DNA of 64,000 nt. It comes from G963556115 sp963667375. GTDB lineage: Bacteria; Planctomycetota; SZUA-567. The stretch spans positions 3,840,472 through 3,904,471 of the forward strand of contig OY763323.1 of NCBI GenBank assembly GCA_963667375.1. The letters are read 5' to 3'. Below the pieces are notes generated by a model. The model saw nothing but the letters and a program-made list of their open reading frames with translations, made no database searches and was not told the DNA's origin. This document shows positions 7,860-16,752 of the stretch, in pieces. The translations under genes were made by a program, and so were the position numbers. How positions within the stretch are numbered: the stretch's first letter is position 1; every line of letters starts with the position of its first letter.

Positions 7860-9533
7860 TTATTCAACCGGACGCAGATGCATCAGCACAATAAGTCTGT
7901 TGGAGAAGGTAGCCAGAGCCGGATCACAGTATGGATCCTCCGCAGTCGGCCAGCCGGTAAAGCGTGAAGTATTATAGACAAACCAGTTTCCGTTATAGTA
8001 CAGCGGAATATGCGGTACATTCTCGGCGTAATACATCTCGATCTGATCGACAATCGCCTGCTGATCCTTTCGGGTTCTGGCGGTTTTGAGCTGCTCAATA
8101 AGCTTATCACGTTCGGCGTTATCATCCTTGGTCAGATTTGAAGACCACCAGACGATGCTGTTGAAGTATGGTTTGGTCATAGTCATTTCATAGAACTTGT
8201 AGATGGTCGGAGCCATACCGTTACCGGCGAACTGCGCATCAAAATCGCCTGTCGGCCAGGCCGCGACATAGGCACTCACCTCTGGAGTCGCGACGTCAGC
8301 ATTGATACCGGCTTTACGCAGACCCTCAACCGCGATCTGGCAGTTGTTCACCCAGTCGGTCCAGCCGCTTGGCACCTGAATGTCAAATTTGATAGGGGTG
8401 CCGTCAGGGTTCTCAACATAGCCGTCACTGTTCACGTCCTTGAAACCGGCCTCAGCGAGAATCTTCTTCGCTTCCGCAATATCAAAGCGGTAATACTTGG
8501 CCCAGATCTTGTCGGCTTCAGGATTACGCCAGGACCAGAGTGAGGGACAGAGTCCGGTTGCCGGATTATTCCCCTTCACATAACCGTACGCACCGATGTT
8601 CATCATATCCTCACGGTTCATACAGAGTGAGAAAGCGCGGCGGAAATCAACATTATTGAAGGCCTTGCGGTTATTCTCATTCTTGGTCTGCATATTCATT
8701 GCAATACGCACCCCGTCACGGGAAGGGAACCAGTACTTCTTGGTATCACTGCCGTCGACATAGATCTTATCGATCTCAGGGATAAAGATATGCGCCCAGT
8801 CGATCTTGCCGGACATCAGCAGATCATACGCGGCCTCATTGGAATTATACTGCGGCCACATCATACGGTCGACCTTGAGGTTGTCGGCCTGCCAGTAATG
8901 AGGGTTGCGCCCCATGACAAAGAGCTGCGGGGTAAAGCGGAGCACTTCGGTCATCGGACCGGTACCAACCGGCTTTTCCACTACCCGTTTGGTAGGGTCC
9001 TTGACCTGAGACCAGACATGCTCCGGCAGCATCCAGACCTCGACAAATAACGGGCTCACACCAAAGGCATTCTGCTCCTTCATAATGAACTTGACGGTAT
9101 AATTATCCACCTTCTCCACCGCCTTGAGCTTGCCACTGTCCCCCCACATGCCGCTGTAATCGGTTTCGGGATACTTTTTGAAGAGTTCATAGGTAAAGAT
9201 CACATCATCAGCGTTGAAGTCCTCACCATCACTCCATTTTACTCCCTGACGCAGCTTGACGGTCACTGTCTGCAGGTCATCCTCAAGCTCTACACTCTGA
9301 GCGAGCCAGGGAACTTCCTCGTTATTCAGACCATTGTAAATCACCAGCGGTTCATAGACAAAGCCGCGATAGGCCTCAATAATATTGGAAAAAGGATTAA
9401 AATTCTGAGTCCATCCCGATACTGACTGATTCATAACCGTCAGGGTGGCTGGTGCCGCATTGGCACGGTCTGCAACCGCACAGCTGAGCAGGCAGAAACC
9501 TGCAAGCAGCAGATAGACAACACGCTTCAACAT
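7860..9533 (-). CDS. Family-5 extracellular solute-binding protein of an oligosaccharide/peptide ABC importer
   Basis: A 557-residue periplasmic binding protein of the SBP_bac_5 (OppA/DppA) family. The start at 9533 is supported by GGGAG 7 bases upstream; a longer in-frame reading from 9581 lacks this. The signal peptide contains LLSC (Cys18), which could be a lipobox, or cleavage may occur at ANA further on. The mature start (NQSVSGWTQNFNPFS...FVYEPLVIYN...PWLAQS) resembles the cellobiose-binding branch of the family (CbtA/TmCBP of thermophiles) as I remember it. Other family motifs are VTVKLRQGVKWSDGEDFNADDVIFTYE and VDFRRAFSLCMNRED. It should deliver the substrate to the permeases encoded downstream. 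Beta-oligosaccharide is favoured over peptide because of the GH1 gene. Confidence 0.9.
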   Translation of the reverse strand: MLKRVVYLLLAGFCLLSCAVADRANAAPATLTVMNQSVSGWTQNFNPFSNIIEAYRGFVYEPLVIYNGLNNEEVPWLAQSVELEDDLQTVTVKLRQGVKWSDGEDFNADDVIFTYELFKKYPETDYSGMWGDSGKLKAVEKVDNYTVKFIMKEQNAFGVSPLFVEVWMLPEHVWSQVKDPTKRVVEKPVGTGPMTEVLRFTPQLFVMGRNPHYWQADNLKVDRMMWPQYNSNEAAYDLLMSGKIDWAHIFIPEIDKIYVDGSDTKKYWFPSRDGVRIAMNMQTKNENNRKAFNNVDFRRAFSLCMNREDMMNIGAYGYVKGNNPATGLCPSLWSWRNPEADKIWAKYYRFDIAEAKKILAEAGFKDVNSDGYVENPDGTPIKFDIQVPSGWTDWVNNCQIAVEGLRKAGINADVATPEVSAYVAAWPTGDFDAQFAGNGMAPTIYKFYEMTMTKPYFNSIVWWSSNLTKDDNAERDKLIEQLKTARTRKDQQAIVDQIEMYYAENVPHIPLYYNGNWFVYNTSRFTGWPTAEDPYCDPALATFSNRLIVLMHLRPVE

Positions 9534-9607
9534 GATAAATCTCCCAAAAAAATAAACAACAACAAAGAAGAAACACAACAAATATAGAGTTTTCCGATAC
9601 CCGAAGG

Positions 9608-9647
9608 ATAATATCAGAGCTCTGAAAGCACCATGAACACGCGACCA
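9608..9647 (-). promoter_or_regulatory. Promoter-like unit 1 of the oligosaccharide operon, with 16-bp box
   Basis: On the minus strand TTCATG (9637-9632), an 18-base spacer and TATTAT (9613-9608) form a weak sigma70-like promoter. The -35 half is part of a 16-bp box, CATGAACACGCGACCA (plus-strand reading, 9632-9647), which recurs exactly 131 bp upstream. The box could bind a regulator. Transcription from here would give a leader of about 65-70 bases. Confidence 0.45.
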
Positions 9648-9738
9648 TTGTTTCTTATTTTTTTTCTCCCTAAGCCGCAGGGAGAAAACACATACAAGCT
9701 AAAGCTCATTAAGCCGCCGGCAACAGTCAAATGATTCT

Positions 9739-9778
9739 AAAATACAGGAACTTGATACACCTCATGAACACGCGACCA
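9739..9778 (-). promoter_or_regulatory. Promoter-like unit 2 of the oligosaccharide operon, with the same 16-bp box
   Basis: The second exact copy of CATGAACACGCGACCA lies at 9763-9778. On the minus strand TTCATG (9768-9763) is again followed after exactly 18 bases by a -10-like hexamer, TATTTT (9744-9739). The preserved spacing suggests a duplicated promoter/operator unit, not a chance repeat. Confidence 0.4.
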
Positions 9779-9981
9779 AATTCAGTAATAAATAAATATT
9801 ATAAAACTAATATATCATACCTGAGCGCTTATGCAACTTTTATCTGCAAAATATTTTTTAAAACATAAAGAAAACACTGAATAACCTTATTCTATAGCGG
9901 GAGATACACCGAAATTTGCTTCCATAATTTTACTTCATTTTTGGGATTCCGGCTTTTTCAGGCCATAAAAATCATAAAAAC

Positions 9982-10010
9982 TTGACAGAATTTTCATCAT
10001 GCGGTAGGAT
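9982..10010 (+). promoter_or_regulatory. Sigma70-type promoter upstream of gltS
   Basis: TTGACA (9982-9987), a 17-base spacer and TAGGAT (10005-10010). Transcription should start near 10017, which leaves a leader of about 220 bases before gltS. Confidence 0.7.
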
Positions 10011-10016
10011 AAACTC

Positions 10017-10220
10017 ATGGTCAGAAGAAATCTTCTCGTTTGTCAGCTCTAACCGCATTTTGGAGGTACACCTAACCTATTGGGGAATAAGTCACTAACG
10101 GCATAATCGGCTAGGCCTTGCATTGCACAGGGTCACAGACAACAGGTTGCAGCTCTTCTGTCCGCAAACACTGTCCGCCTGAGAATTTGTAGCGGCAGCA
10201 GAAAATTATATTTAATTTTA
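10017..10220 (+). ncRNA. Candidate structured leader RNA or small RNA upstream of gltS
   Basis: About 200 bases with much higher GC than the AT-rich flanks, starting at a good promoter and containing no ORF of note. Visible pairing: a 5' hairpin AGAAG-AAAT-CTTCT (about 10023-10036), CCTA/TAGG and ACAGA/TCTGT stems, and a possible closing pairing of GCT..CCGC (about 10043-10053) with GCGG.AGC (about 10192-10199). CTGTCCGC occurs twice (10158-10165 and 10171-10178). It could be a riboswitch or attenuator for gltS, or a separate small RNA. I compared it by eye with cobalamin, SAM-I, TPP, FMN, lysine, glycine, SRP, tmRNA and RNase P signatures and saw no match. 6S-type RNA is possible but unproven. 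Confidence 0.4.
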
Positions 10221-10236
10221 ACCGGAAAGTCTGAAA

Positions 10237-11520
10237 ATGTTCGAACAAGTATCCGCAAGTGTAACCGAAATCTTTGCTCAAGACAGCTGGACCTTCAACT
10301 CCTGGTCGAGTGTGCTGATCGCCATTCTTGTACTCTACCTGGGAAAACTGCTCAGCGCCAGAATAAAGTTTCTCAATCAGCTCAACCTTCCCGATCCCGT
10401 TGTCGGCGGCGTAATCTTCTCGATCTTCACCCTCCTGCTCTACTTACTATGCAATATCGAGTTGGATTTTCATACCCAGGTCGGAGAATTTCTGATGCTC
10501 GCCTTCTTTTCAACTGTCGGATTGAGTGCGAATCTGCGTCTGCTCAAACAGGGCGGGAAAGGTCTAATTATTTTTCTGGGTATCTGTTTTGTGTTTCTGA
10601 TATTTCAGAACGGTCTCGGTTACGGTCTTGCAGAAATGCTCGGACTCGACCCGCGTATCGGTCTGATTGCAGGGTCGATAACCCTCACCGGCGGTCATGG
10701 CACCGGCAAGGTCTACGGTGACATCTTCAGCAGTGCCGCCACCCCGCTGGTAGGTGCGACCGATATGGCGATGGCCTGCGCCACCTTCGGTCTGATACTC
10801 GGGGGTATTATCGGAGCCCCGCTATCACGCTATATCATCAAGCGGCATCAGCTCACTCCTGACCCGCTGGATATCGGTGATGAGGATGATTACAAGTTTC
10901 ATTCCCGCCGCTACAACGACACCGAATCGGTATCCACCGACTCTATCCTGAAATCAACCCTGCTGATCACCATCTGCGTTATTCTCGGTGACCCGGTGGT
11001 TGATCTGCTCAACGGCGACAACTTCATACTTCCGGATTTCGTCGGCAGCCTATTTGTCGGAATCATCACCTGCAATATTCTCGCCTTCAAAGACGGCACC
11101 GGCGACAAGCACCTCCATCAGGAGACGCTGACCATTATCGGCAACGTCTCACTCGCGATATTCCTGGCGATGGCAATGATGAAGATCCGTCTCTGGGAGC
11201 TGGCTCCGCTGGCGGGCTCACTCGCGATTATCATGCTGATACAGACCGTCTTTATCATCATCTTCGCCATTATCGTCTGCTACCGGGTCATGGGACGTGA
11301 TTTTGATTCGGCGGTAATCTCCGGGGGGTTCTGTGGTTTCGGTCTCGGCAGTACCCTCACCGCCATTGCCAATATGGACAGTATAGCCAAGAATTTCGGC
11401 CCCGCACCCCGGGCATTTCTGATAGTACCGCTGGTCGGAGCCTTCTCCATCGATATCATCAACGCCCTGGTCATCCAGAGTTTCATGGCGCTGCCGGCAA
11501 TCTCACATCTACTCCACTAG
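10237..11520 (+). CDS. gltS: Sodium/glutamate symporter GltS
   Basis: A 427-residue inner-membrane carrier of the ESS family that takes up glutamate with sodium. It has 10 or more hydrophobic segments. Family landmarks are the first re-entrant region TLTGGHGTGKVYG in the middle and the second, related one, GGFCGFGLGSTLTAIANMD, near the C-terminus, followed by APRAFLIVPLVGAFSIDIINALVI. It is transcribed from a promoter at 9982 with a long leader that may control it. Its 3' end overlaps the convergent MFS gene by 12 bases, and no terminator lies between them. Confidence 0.94.
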   Translation: MFEQVSASVTEIFAQDSWTFNSWSSVLIAILVLYLGKLLSARIKFLNQLNLPDPVVGGVIFSIFTLLLYLLCNIELDFHTQVGEFLMLAFFSTVGLSANLRLLKQGGKGLIIFLGICFVFLIFQNGLGYGLAEMLGLDPRIGLIAGSITLTGGHGTGKVYGDIFSSAATPLVGATDMAMACATFGLILGGIIGAPLSRYIIKRHQLTPDPLDIGDEDDYKFHSRRYNDTESVSTDSILKSTLLITICVILGDPVVDLLNGDNFILPDFVGSLFVGIITCNILAFKDGTGDKHLHQETLTIIGNVSLAIFLAMAMMKIRLWELAPLAGSLAIIMLIQTVFIIIFAIIVCYRVMGRDFDSAVISGGFCGFGLGSTLTAIANMDSIAKNFGPAPRAFLIVPLVGAFSIDIINALVIQSFMALPAISHLLH

Positions 11521-12741
11521 CCCGGATTCCACTGCTTTGCTGGCCTCCTGCCGCCCGGCAAAGCAGAGTACCAGTACCGCCAGCAGGTAATTCAGCGGCA
11601 CCATATAATACACCGGTTTCAGACTGTCAAACACCGCCGCCATAAATCCTGTAAACCAGGAGAAGAACGAATAGGCCGCGATCCCGCAGATAGTTAGCAG
11701 CATGAGCACCACCGTCTTGTCCAGCTCCGCCAGCTGGTCAACACTGTAGCTCTGAATGCAGGGCCAGAGCGGAGCGATAGCCAGACCGGAGACAAAAAGG
11801 AGTACATAGAAGAGATACAGCGAATCAACCAGCGGGAGCGCAGCGGTAAGAATAGCGGCGGTAGCGGCATACCAGATTATAAAATAGCGGATCTTCTCCT
11901 GCCGGATAAAATAGCCGCTTACCCCGCGTGAAAGGATCATGCCGGCCGCAAAGCAGCCCACGGCAATACCGCCAGCCTGTGCCGAAGCCCCGAAACTGAG
12001 CTGAATATAACTCGCCGTCCACAGCCCGATAACCAGCTCCGATCCCGCTACCAGCGAGATAGCCACCACAAACAGCCAGAAGCGTCGGCATTTCAGAACC
12101 ACAACCTTGCTACGGAAGGTCGCGGCCAGACTCTGCTGCCTGGAGCTGTCCGGAAAACGCTTTTCCGCAGTGACCGGCAGCAGCAGCAGTATAAGTGGCA
12201 GAAGTACTGAAGCCGCCCCGATAAAGAGCACCGTACGCCAGGAAAATCCCGCGGCAAGCAGATACCCCGACAAGAGCACCGTCAGCAGCATTCCACCGGA
12301 CCAGAAGGAATTGGCAATAGTGATATAACGTCCGGAATCTTTCAGATGCAGGTCATGCGCCAGTGCCGGCGCCATACCGATCAGCAGATTTCCCCCCGCC
12401 CCGGCCAGCATCATATACAGCACAAACTCCGGATATGACCCGGCTCCTCCCAGAGCCGCCACCCCGGCAAACAGCAGAAAGATACTCAGAGTATAAGTGA
12501 AACGTTTACCGTAGCGATTGGCAATAAAAGCCCCGAAGAGCATCATCAGCGCCCCGGTAAGACCGGAGAACATCTGAATCAGACCACCCTCGACAAAACC
12601 GCCTTCAGCCAGAGGGAACCCCAGATCATTGGATACCGCCAGCAATATCACCGGCACTACCTGGAGCGAGAATGCTTCAGAAAAAAGACCGAGGAAAACC
12701 GCCCAATCATAGCGACCAAGCACCAAACCATTCTTAGACAT
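11509..12741 (-). CDS. Major facilitator superfamily transporter
   Basis: A 410-residue protein with about 12 transmembrane segments and the MFS two-lobe layout, including a loop after helix 2 (FIANRYGKRFTYTLS) equivalent to the family motif A. The substrate cannot be told. The ATG at 12741 has GAGG 8 bases before it; a GTG at 12747 is possible. It is a single gene whose stop lies inside the end of gltS, so the two convergent genes overlap. No signal for a specific sugar or drug subfamily is visible. Confidence 0.82.
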   Translation of the reverse strand: MSKNGLVLGRYDWAVFLGLFSEAFSLQVVPVILLAVSNDLGFPLAEGGFVEGGLIQMFSGLTGALMMLFGAFIANRYGKRFTYTLSIFLLFAGVAALGGAGSYPEFVLYMMLAGAGGNLLIGMAPALAHDLHLKDSGRYITIANSFWSGGMLLTVLLSGYLLAAGFSWRTVLFIGAASVLLPLILLLLPVTAEKRFPDSSRQQSLAATFRSKVVVLKCRRFWLFVVAISLVAGSELVIGLWTASYIQLSFGASAQAGGIAVGCFAAGMILSRGVSGYFIRQEKIRYFIIWYAATAAILTAALPLVDSLYLFYVLLFVSGLAIAPLWPCIQSYSVDQLAELDKTVVLMLLTICGIAAYSFFSWFTGFMAAVFDSLKPVYYMVPLNYLLAVLVLCFAGRQEASKAVESGLVE

Positions 12742-12965
12742 AACCACACCCTCACTGGAAAGAGAGAAAATCCTCCGGAATAAAGCACCACACTTGATTC
12801 CAGAACGGATGCAGATTATGCAATATTTTCAGCGGCAGTTCAATCCTAAAATCCCGATTTACCCAAAATATACGCAAGATAACAACAATTATTATTTTGC
12901 GAACCAAAGCATCATTACGACACACAACTCTTTTAATATCAATACATTATTTCGTTATAAAAAAT

Positions 12966-14348
12966 TCACAGATAGCGCTCGACAAGCCGAGTGACCTCCC
13001 GCTTGTTGGTTATGGTGGTATTGGCACTGCTCTTGACCTGCGGACTCAGACGAAAATTCAAAGCCCGATTGTTACGCACTGTGGAATTTACCGGTTCTCT
13101 GCCGTTCTTACTCTTTACCAGCGCTATCCAGGGAGGACCATTCTCAGCATTCAGGTGCAGCGGCAGAACCAGATTATCCTCAATAAGCGAATCATCAGCG
13201 CCGTAAAGCGAAATACCATGCCAGTCATCGGTGATGATGACATTACCGGTAATAACCCAGTTTTTATACGGCCCGTCAAAACAGCCTATACCCTGAAAAT
13301 TTCCGAGGAAACGGCTGCTCATATCCATGGTCTGCAAAAAGGTGTTGTTCTTGATAATAACATTTTCATAACTGGTCGCACCAGCGGTGAGGAAGGACTG
13401 AAAGCCGTCATCATGATTATCATCAACCTTGAGACTTCCCTGCACGCGGTTACGTTCAAAGACCAGTTCCGAGCCATTACCCCGCATTCCGTCAACGGTA
13501 AAATTCCGGATGACATTATTATACACAACAGAACGGTTACCGGTAATGACAATCCCGAGGGCGATATTGGTCAGAGCACAGTTGCGCACCACATTATCGC
13601 TGCCGGTGAGAATAATCGCTGAAGTTGTGCGTTGCTTCCAGTCCTTTTTACTCCAGCCGGCGGTACTCGCACGCGGATGAATCCGGCAGTGACTGATAAT
13701 GATATTTCCTGACTCTCCACTGAAACTATGATTATACGAGGCAATCACCGGCGGTGGATTATCGCGCGGGGCGAACCTGAAACTGAAATCGATATCCGTA
13801 AAATAGAGATATCCCGCACTGTACAGTTCAACCCCGGAGAGTACAGGAAAACTTCCCCGCTCGGCTCTGATAGTGAGAAACTTCCCCGGTTCCAGATAGA
13901 ATCCGTCCTTACCGGTACTCACCCTCCCGTGATCTCCGGAGAAGAGCACCAGTTCATCACCGCCCTTCACCGGCGCTTCGGGATTTACCAGCACCTTCTC
14001 GCCACCGGGTTTATACGGTCGGTCCTTATAACGGTAATGCTGTATCAGTCCGCTGGAAAAGACCTCCTGCAGCGTCCGCCACGGATGCTCCCGGCTCCCA
14101 TCGTTAGTCATCGCCCCATGTTCAGGGTCGATATAAAAACTTCTGCCGCTGACCGGAGGCACATACTTCAACCGCGAATACAGCGTATCCGGAAATGAAA
14201 ATTCCTCCTCCCAGCTGTAGCCGACCTCGGTAAGCATCCTCCCGTTTTCCACCGAAGGGAACCCGGAACCGTCATAGTAACCGACCACCAGCATACTCAT
14301 AAAATACACCGCAACCGCCAGAAGTATAAATAACAGAAAATTTTTCAT
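12966..14348 (-). CDS. Secreted or membrane-anchored right-handed parallel beta-helix protein
   Basis: A 460-residue protein with one N-terminal hydrophobic segment (about residues 4-24), followed by FYIDPEHGAMTNDGSREHPWRTLQEV. That is the usual entry motif of beta-helix proteins, which begin with a Dxxx-GSxxxPWRTLQ block. Imperfect beta-helix coils follow: NVVRNCALTNI, SVVYNNVIRNF, LVFERNRVQGS, VIIKNNTFLQT, WVITGNVIITDD and LIEDNLVLP. DDNHDDGFQSF is a likely catalytic or calcium-binding face seen in related polysaccharide lyases and epimerases. It is probably active on an extracellular polysaccharide, but the enzyme class cannot be assigned. GAGGG lies 6 bases before the ATG at 14348. It follows the putP-like gene after a strong terminator and so is likely transcribed alone. 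Confidence 0.78.
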   Translation of the reverse strand: MKNFLLFILLAVAVYFMSMLVVGYYDGSGFPSVENGRMLTEVGYSWEEEFSFPDTLYSRLKYVPPVSGRSFYIDPEHGAMTNDGSREHPWRTLQEVFSSGLIQHYRYKDRPYKPGGEKVLVNPEAPVKGGDELVLFSGDHGRVSTGKDGFYLEPGKFLTIRAERGSFPVLSGVELYSAGYLYFTDIDFSFRFAPRDNPPPVIASYNHSFSGESGNIIISHCRIHPRASTAGWSKKDWKQRTTSAIILTGSDNVVRNCALTNIALGIVITGNRSVVYNNVIRNFTVDGMRGNGSELVFERNRVQGSLKVDDNHDDGFQSFLTAGATSYENVIIKNNTFLQTMDMSSRFLGNFQGIGCFDGPYKNWVITGNVIITDDWHGISLYGADDSLIEDNLVLPLHLNAENGPPWIALVKSKNGREPVNSTVRNNRALNFRLSPQVKSSANTTITNKREVTRLVERYL

Positions 14349-14440
14349 CAGCATCCCTCAAGAATTTCTACCACCTCACTTATTGTCGCATCCGAAATAT
14401 TTTTCGTCAACTTTTATCTCGCATTTAATAGGGAGAATAT

Positions 14441-14484
14441 AATATAACTGCAGCTTCAGATCTGACTGAAGCTGCAGTTATATT
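14441..14484 (-). terminator. Strong hairpin downstream of the sodium/solute symporter gene
   Basis: A perfect 19-bp stem (14441-14459 with 14466-14484) around a 6-base loop, 22 bp past the symporter stop. The ends of the stem are AT-rich but no long T-run follows. It most likely ends the symporter transcript and separates it from the beta-helix gene. Confidence 0.75.
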
Positions 14485-14505
14485 CATTTAAAATCAGAGA
14501 GTTGA

Positions 14506-15939
14506 CTATTTTTTTCTGTCCGGAACGATCAGACTGACCACCAGAATAACCAGCAGTGAAATAATAAATCCTGGTACCAGCTCATACAGATCGAAGATTC
14601 CTCCGCTCATATTCTTCCAGACGACAACGACCAGACCACCGATAACAATACCGCTTATCGCCCCTATCGAACTGATCCGCTTATAATAAAAGCTGAGCAG
14701 AATTGCCGGCCCGAAGGCCGCACCGAACCCGGCCCAGGCGTAAGATACCAGCCCCATAACCTCACTCCCGCCGTCCATAGCAATATACATGGCGACTGCC
14801 GCCAGCGCAACCACCGAGAAACGACCGATATTGAGCAGCTCCTTGTCCGTAGCGTCACGCCGGAAGAAGGAGCGATAGATATCCTCGGTAATTACCGAAG
14901 TACAAACCAGCAGCTGCGAATCCGCAGTACTCATAATCGCCGCCAGAATAGCGGCCAGACAGATACCGGCAGGAACCGGTGAGAGCAGTGTCTGCATCAT
15001 ACTCATGAATACCCGCTCCTTATCAGCAAGCGGCGGAATACCTTCAAGATTGAAGTAGGCAACACCGATTATACCGATAGTGATAGCCGCCAGCATGGAG
15101 ATACCGGACCAGGCGACCGCAATACGTCTGGCACGCGGGATGCGGTCAACCGACTCGATAGCCATGAAACGGACCAGGATATGCGGCATTCCCATATATC
15201 CCAAGCCCCAGCCGAGAGAACTTACAATACTCATCAGAGAGAGCGGCTGACCGGCACTGTCGGTCCAGACATTGAGATAATTGGAGTTGACACTGTTCAC
15301 TGCCGCGGTCATTTCAGACCAGCCGCCGATTACATTGACCGCCAGCATCGGCACAATGACGAGGGCTCCGATCATCAGAATACCCTGAATCGCATCGGTC
15401 CAGCAGACCGCAATAAAGCCGCCGACAGAGATATAGACGATTATCGCCAGTGTTCCGATCACCACCGCGGTAGAATAATCAATATCGAATACCGACTCGA
15501 AAAGTTTACCACTGGCGACCAGACCGGAAGCGGTATAGAGAATAAAGAAGATCAGAATGATAACCGCGGTAATCAGCCGCAGCGCGGTCTTGCCTACCGG
15601 GAAGCGTTTCTCAAAGTACTCTGAAACCGTCATTGCCCCCAGACGCTCACTCTCGACACGCAGCGGTTTGGCAATAACCAGCCAGTTGAAATAGGTACCA
15701 ATCAGCAGCCCGACACCGATCCAGAGCTCACCCAGACCGGCGGCGAAGATCGCTCCCGGCAGTCCCATCAGCAGCCAGCCGCTCATATCCGAAGCGCCGG
15801 CACTCAGAGCCGAGACAAAGGCTCCCATCTTTCTTCCGCCCAACAGATAGTCATCAAGATTCTGTGTCTTTGAGTACCCGTAAACTCCGACAGCGATCAT
15901 CATCAGAATATACAGGACAAATACGATACCAACAATCAT
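14506..15939 (-). CDS. Sodium/solute symporter (SSS family, PutP-like proline symporter)
   Basis: A 477-residue membrane protein with about 13 hydrophobic segments. PutP-type landmarks are DYLLGGRKMGAFVSALSAGASDMSGWLLMGLPGA (sodium site region, shown here in pieces: DYLLGGRKMG and SAGASDMSGW), YISVGGFIAVCWTDAIQGILM, and ILAAIMSTADSQLLVCTS in the second half. Proline is the best guess because of its closeness to PutP. I use the ATG at 15939, which has AGGAGAG just upstream, rather than the longer frame from 16008. It is divergent from the hexuloisomerase gene, and the 202 bp between them holds both promoters. Confidence 0.88.
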   Translation of the reverse strand: MIVGIVFVLYILMMIAVGVYGYSKTQNLDDYLLGGRKMGAFVSALSAGASDMSGWLLMGLPGAIFAAGLGELWIGVGLLIGTYFNWLVIAKPLRVESERLGAMTVSEYFEKRFPVGKTALRLITAVIILIFFILYTASGLVASGKLFESVFDIDYSTAVVIGTLAIIVYISVGGFIAVCWTDAIQGILMIGALVIVPMLAVNVIGGWSEMTAAVNSVNSNYLNVWTDSAGQPLSLMSIVSSLGWGLGYMGMPHILVRFMAIESVDRIPRARRIAVAWSGISMLAAITIGIIGVAYFNLEGIPPLADKERVFMSMMQTLLSPVPAGICLAAILAAIMSTADSQLLVCTSVITEDIYRSFFRRDATDKELLNIGRFSVVALAAVAMYIAMDGGSEVMGLVSYAWAGFGAAFGPAILLSFYYKRISSIGAISGIVIGGLVVVVWKNMSGGIFDLYELVPGFIISLLVILVVSLIVPDRKK

Positions 15940-16141
15940 CTTCTCTCCTAAAATAACAAGATATACAAAAAATGCCGGCGTGGAATCCCCATCCCGAAAT
16001 TCCGGCACTAAGGAAATTTTTGATTATCACCATTACCGGCAATCTTTCAAGGAATTTACAGGTTTTTCGGTTTTAATTGTTCCTAAATAAGAATAAAAGC
16101 GCTATAATCATAAATATAATCTGATAATAGAAGGATAGCAT

Positions 16142-16675
16142 ATGGACTACAAAAAACGTATCCAGACCATACTGGATGAATACCGCTTTGCCCTTGAAGA
16201 GATTGATAACGAGAGCATCGACCTGCTGGCGACAAAAATACTTGATGCCGACCGGGTCTTCGTACTCGCTGCCGGCCGTTCCCGCTGCGTAGCCACAATG
16301 TTTGCCATGCGCCTGGCGCAGGCGGAGATCCCCGCTTATATGGTAGGCGATGTCACCACCCCGGCAATTACCGAGAACGATCTGCTTATATGTGCCTCCG
16401 GCAGCGGCGAGACCGCAAGCATCATCACCCTGGTAAACCGCGCCAAGATGTTCAATCCGCTCGTCTTCGGCATCACCGCGACCCCGCGCTCCACCCTGAC
16501 CAAACTCTCGGATTATGCCCTGCTCATGCCCTCACCCGAGCAGAACACCCAGGTTCTGGGTAACTTCAGCGAGACCTGCCTGCTGATGATTCTCGATCAG
16601 GTTGTGGAAGGACTGCTCGGCAAGCTCAAAAAAACCGCCTCCGACCTGCGGGCAAACCACGCCAATATCGAATAG
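16142..16675 (+). CDS. hxlB: 6-phospho-3-hexuloisomerase (SIS domain)
   Basis: A 177-residue single-SIS-domain protein. VFVLAAGRSRCVATMFAMRLAQ, DVTTPAITENDLLICASGSGETASI and the C-terminal MILDQVVEGLL follow the HxlB/PHI pattern closely. HxlB converts hexulose 6-phosphate to fructose 6-phosphate in the ribulose monophosphate route, used for formaldehyde fixation or, in reverse, to make ribulose phosphate. The partner hexulose-phosphate synthase (hxlA) is not in the window. AAGGA lies 6 bases before the ATG, and TATAAT at 16103-16108 is a likely -10 element. The gene ends at a clear terminator. A related SIS-domain sugar isomerase remains possible. Confidence 0.83.
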   Translation: MDYKKRIQTILDEYRFALEEIDNESIDLLATKILDADRVFVLAAGRSRCVATMFAMRLAQAEIPAYMVGDVTTPAITENDLLICASGSGETASIITLVNRAKMFNPLVFGITATPRSTLTKLSDYALLMPSPEQNTQVLGNFSETCLLMILDQVVEGLLGKLKKTASDLRANHANIE

Positions 16676-16752
16676 ACAGACCGGATAAAGTAACCACGTA
16701 TGATCACAACTGTTGATGCGGCAAGTATAAGAAAACCATAATTAAAATAACA

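Noticed and set aside
12897..13622. Plus-strand ORF antisense to the beta-helix gene
   Set aside because: The minus-strand protein has a signal segment, ribosome binding site and repeat motifs; the plus frame has none.
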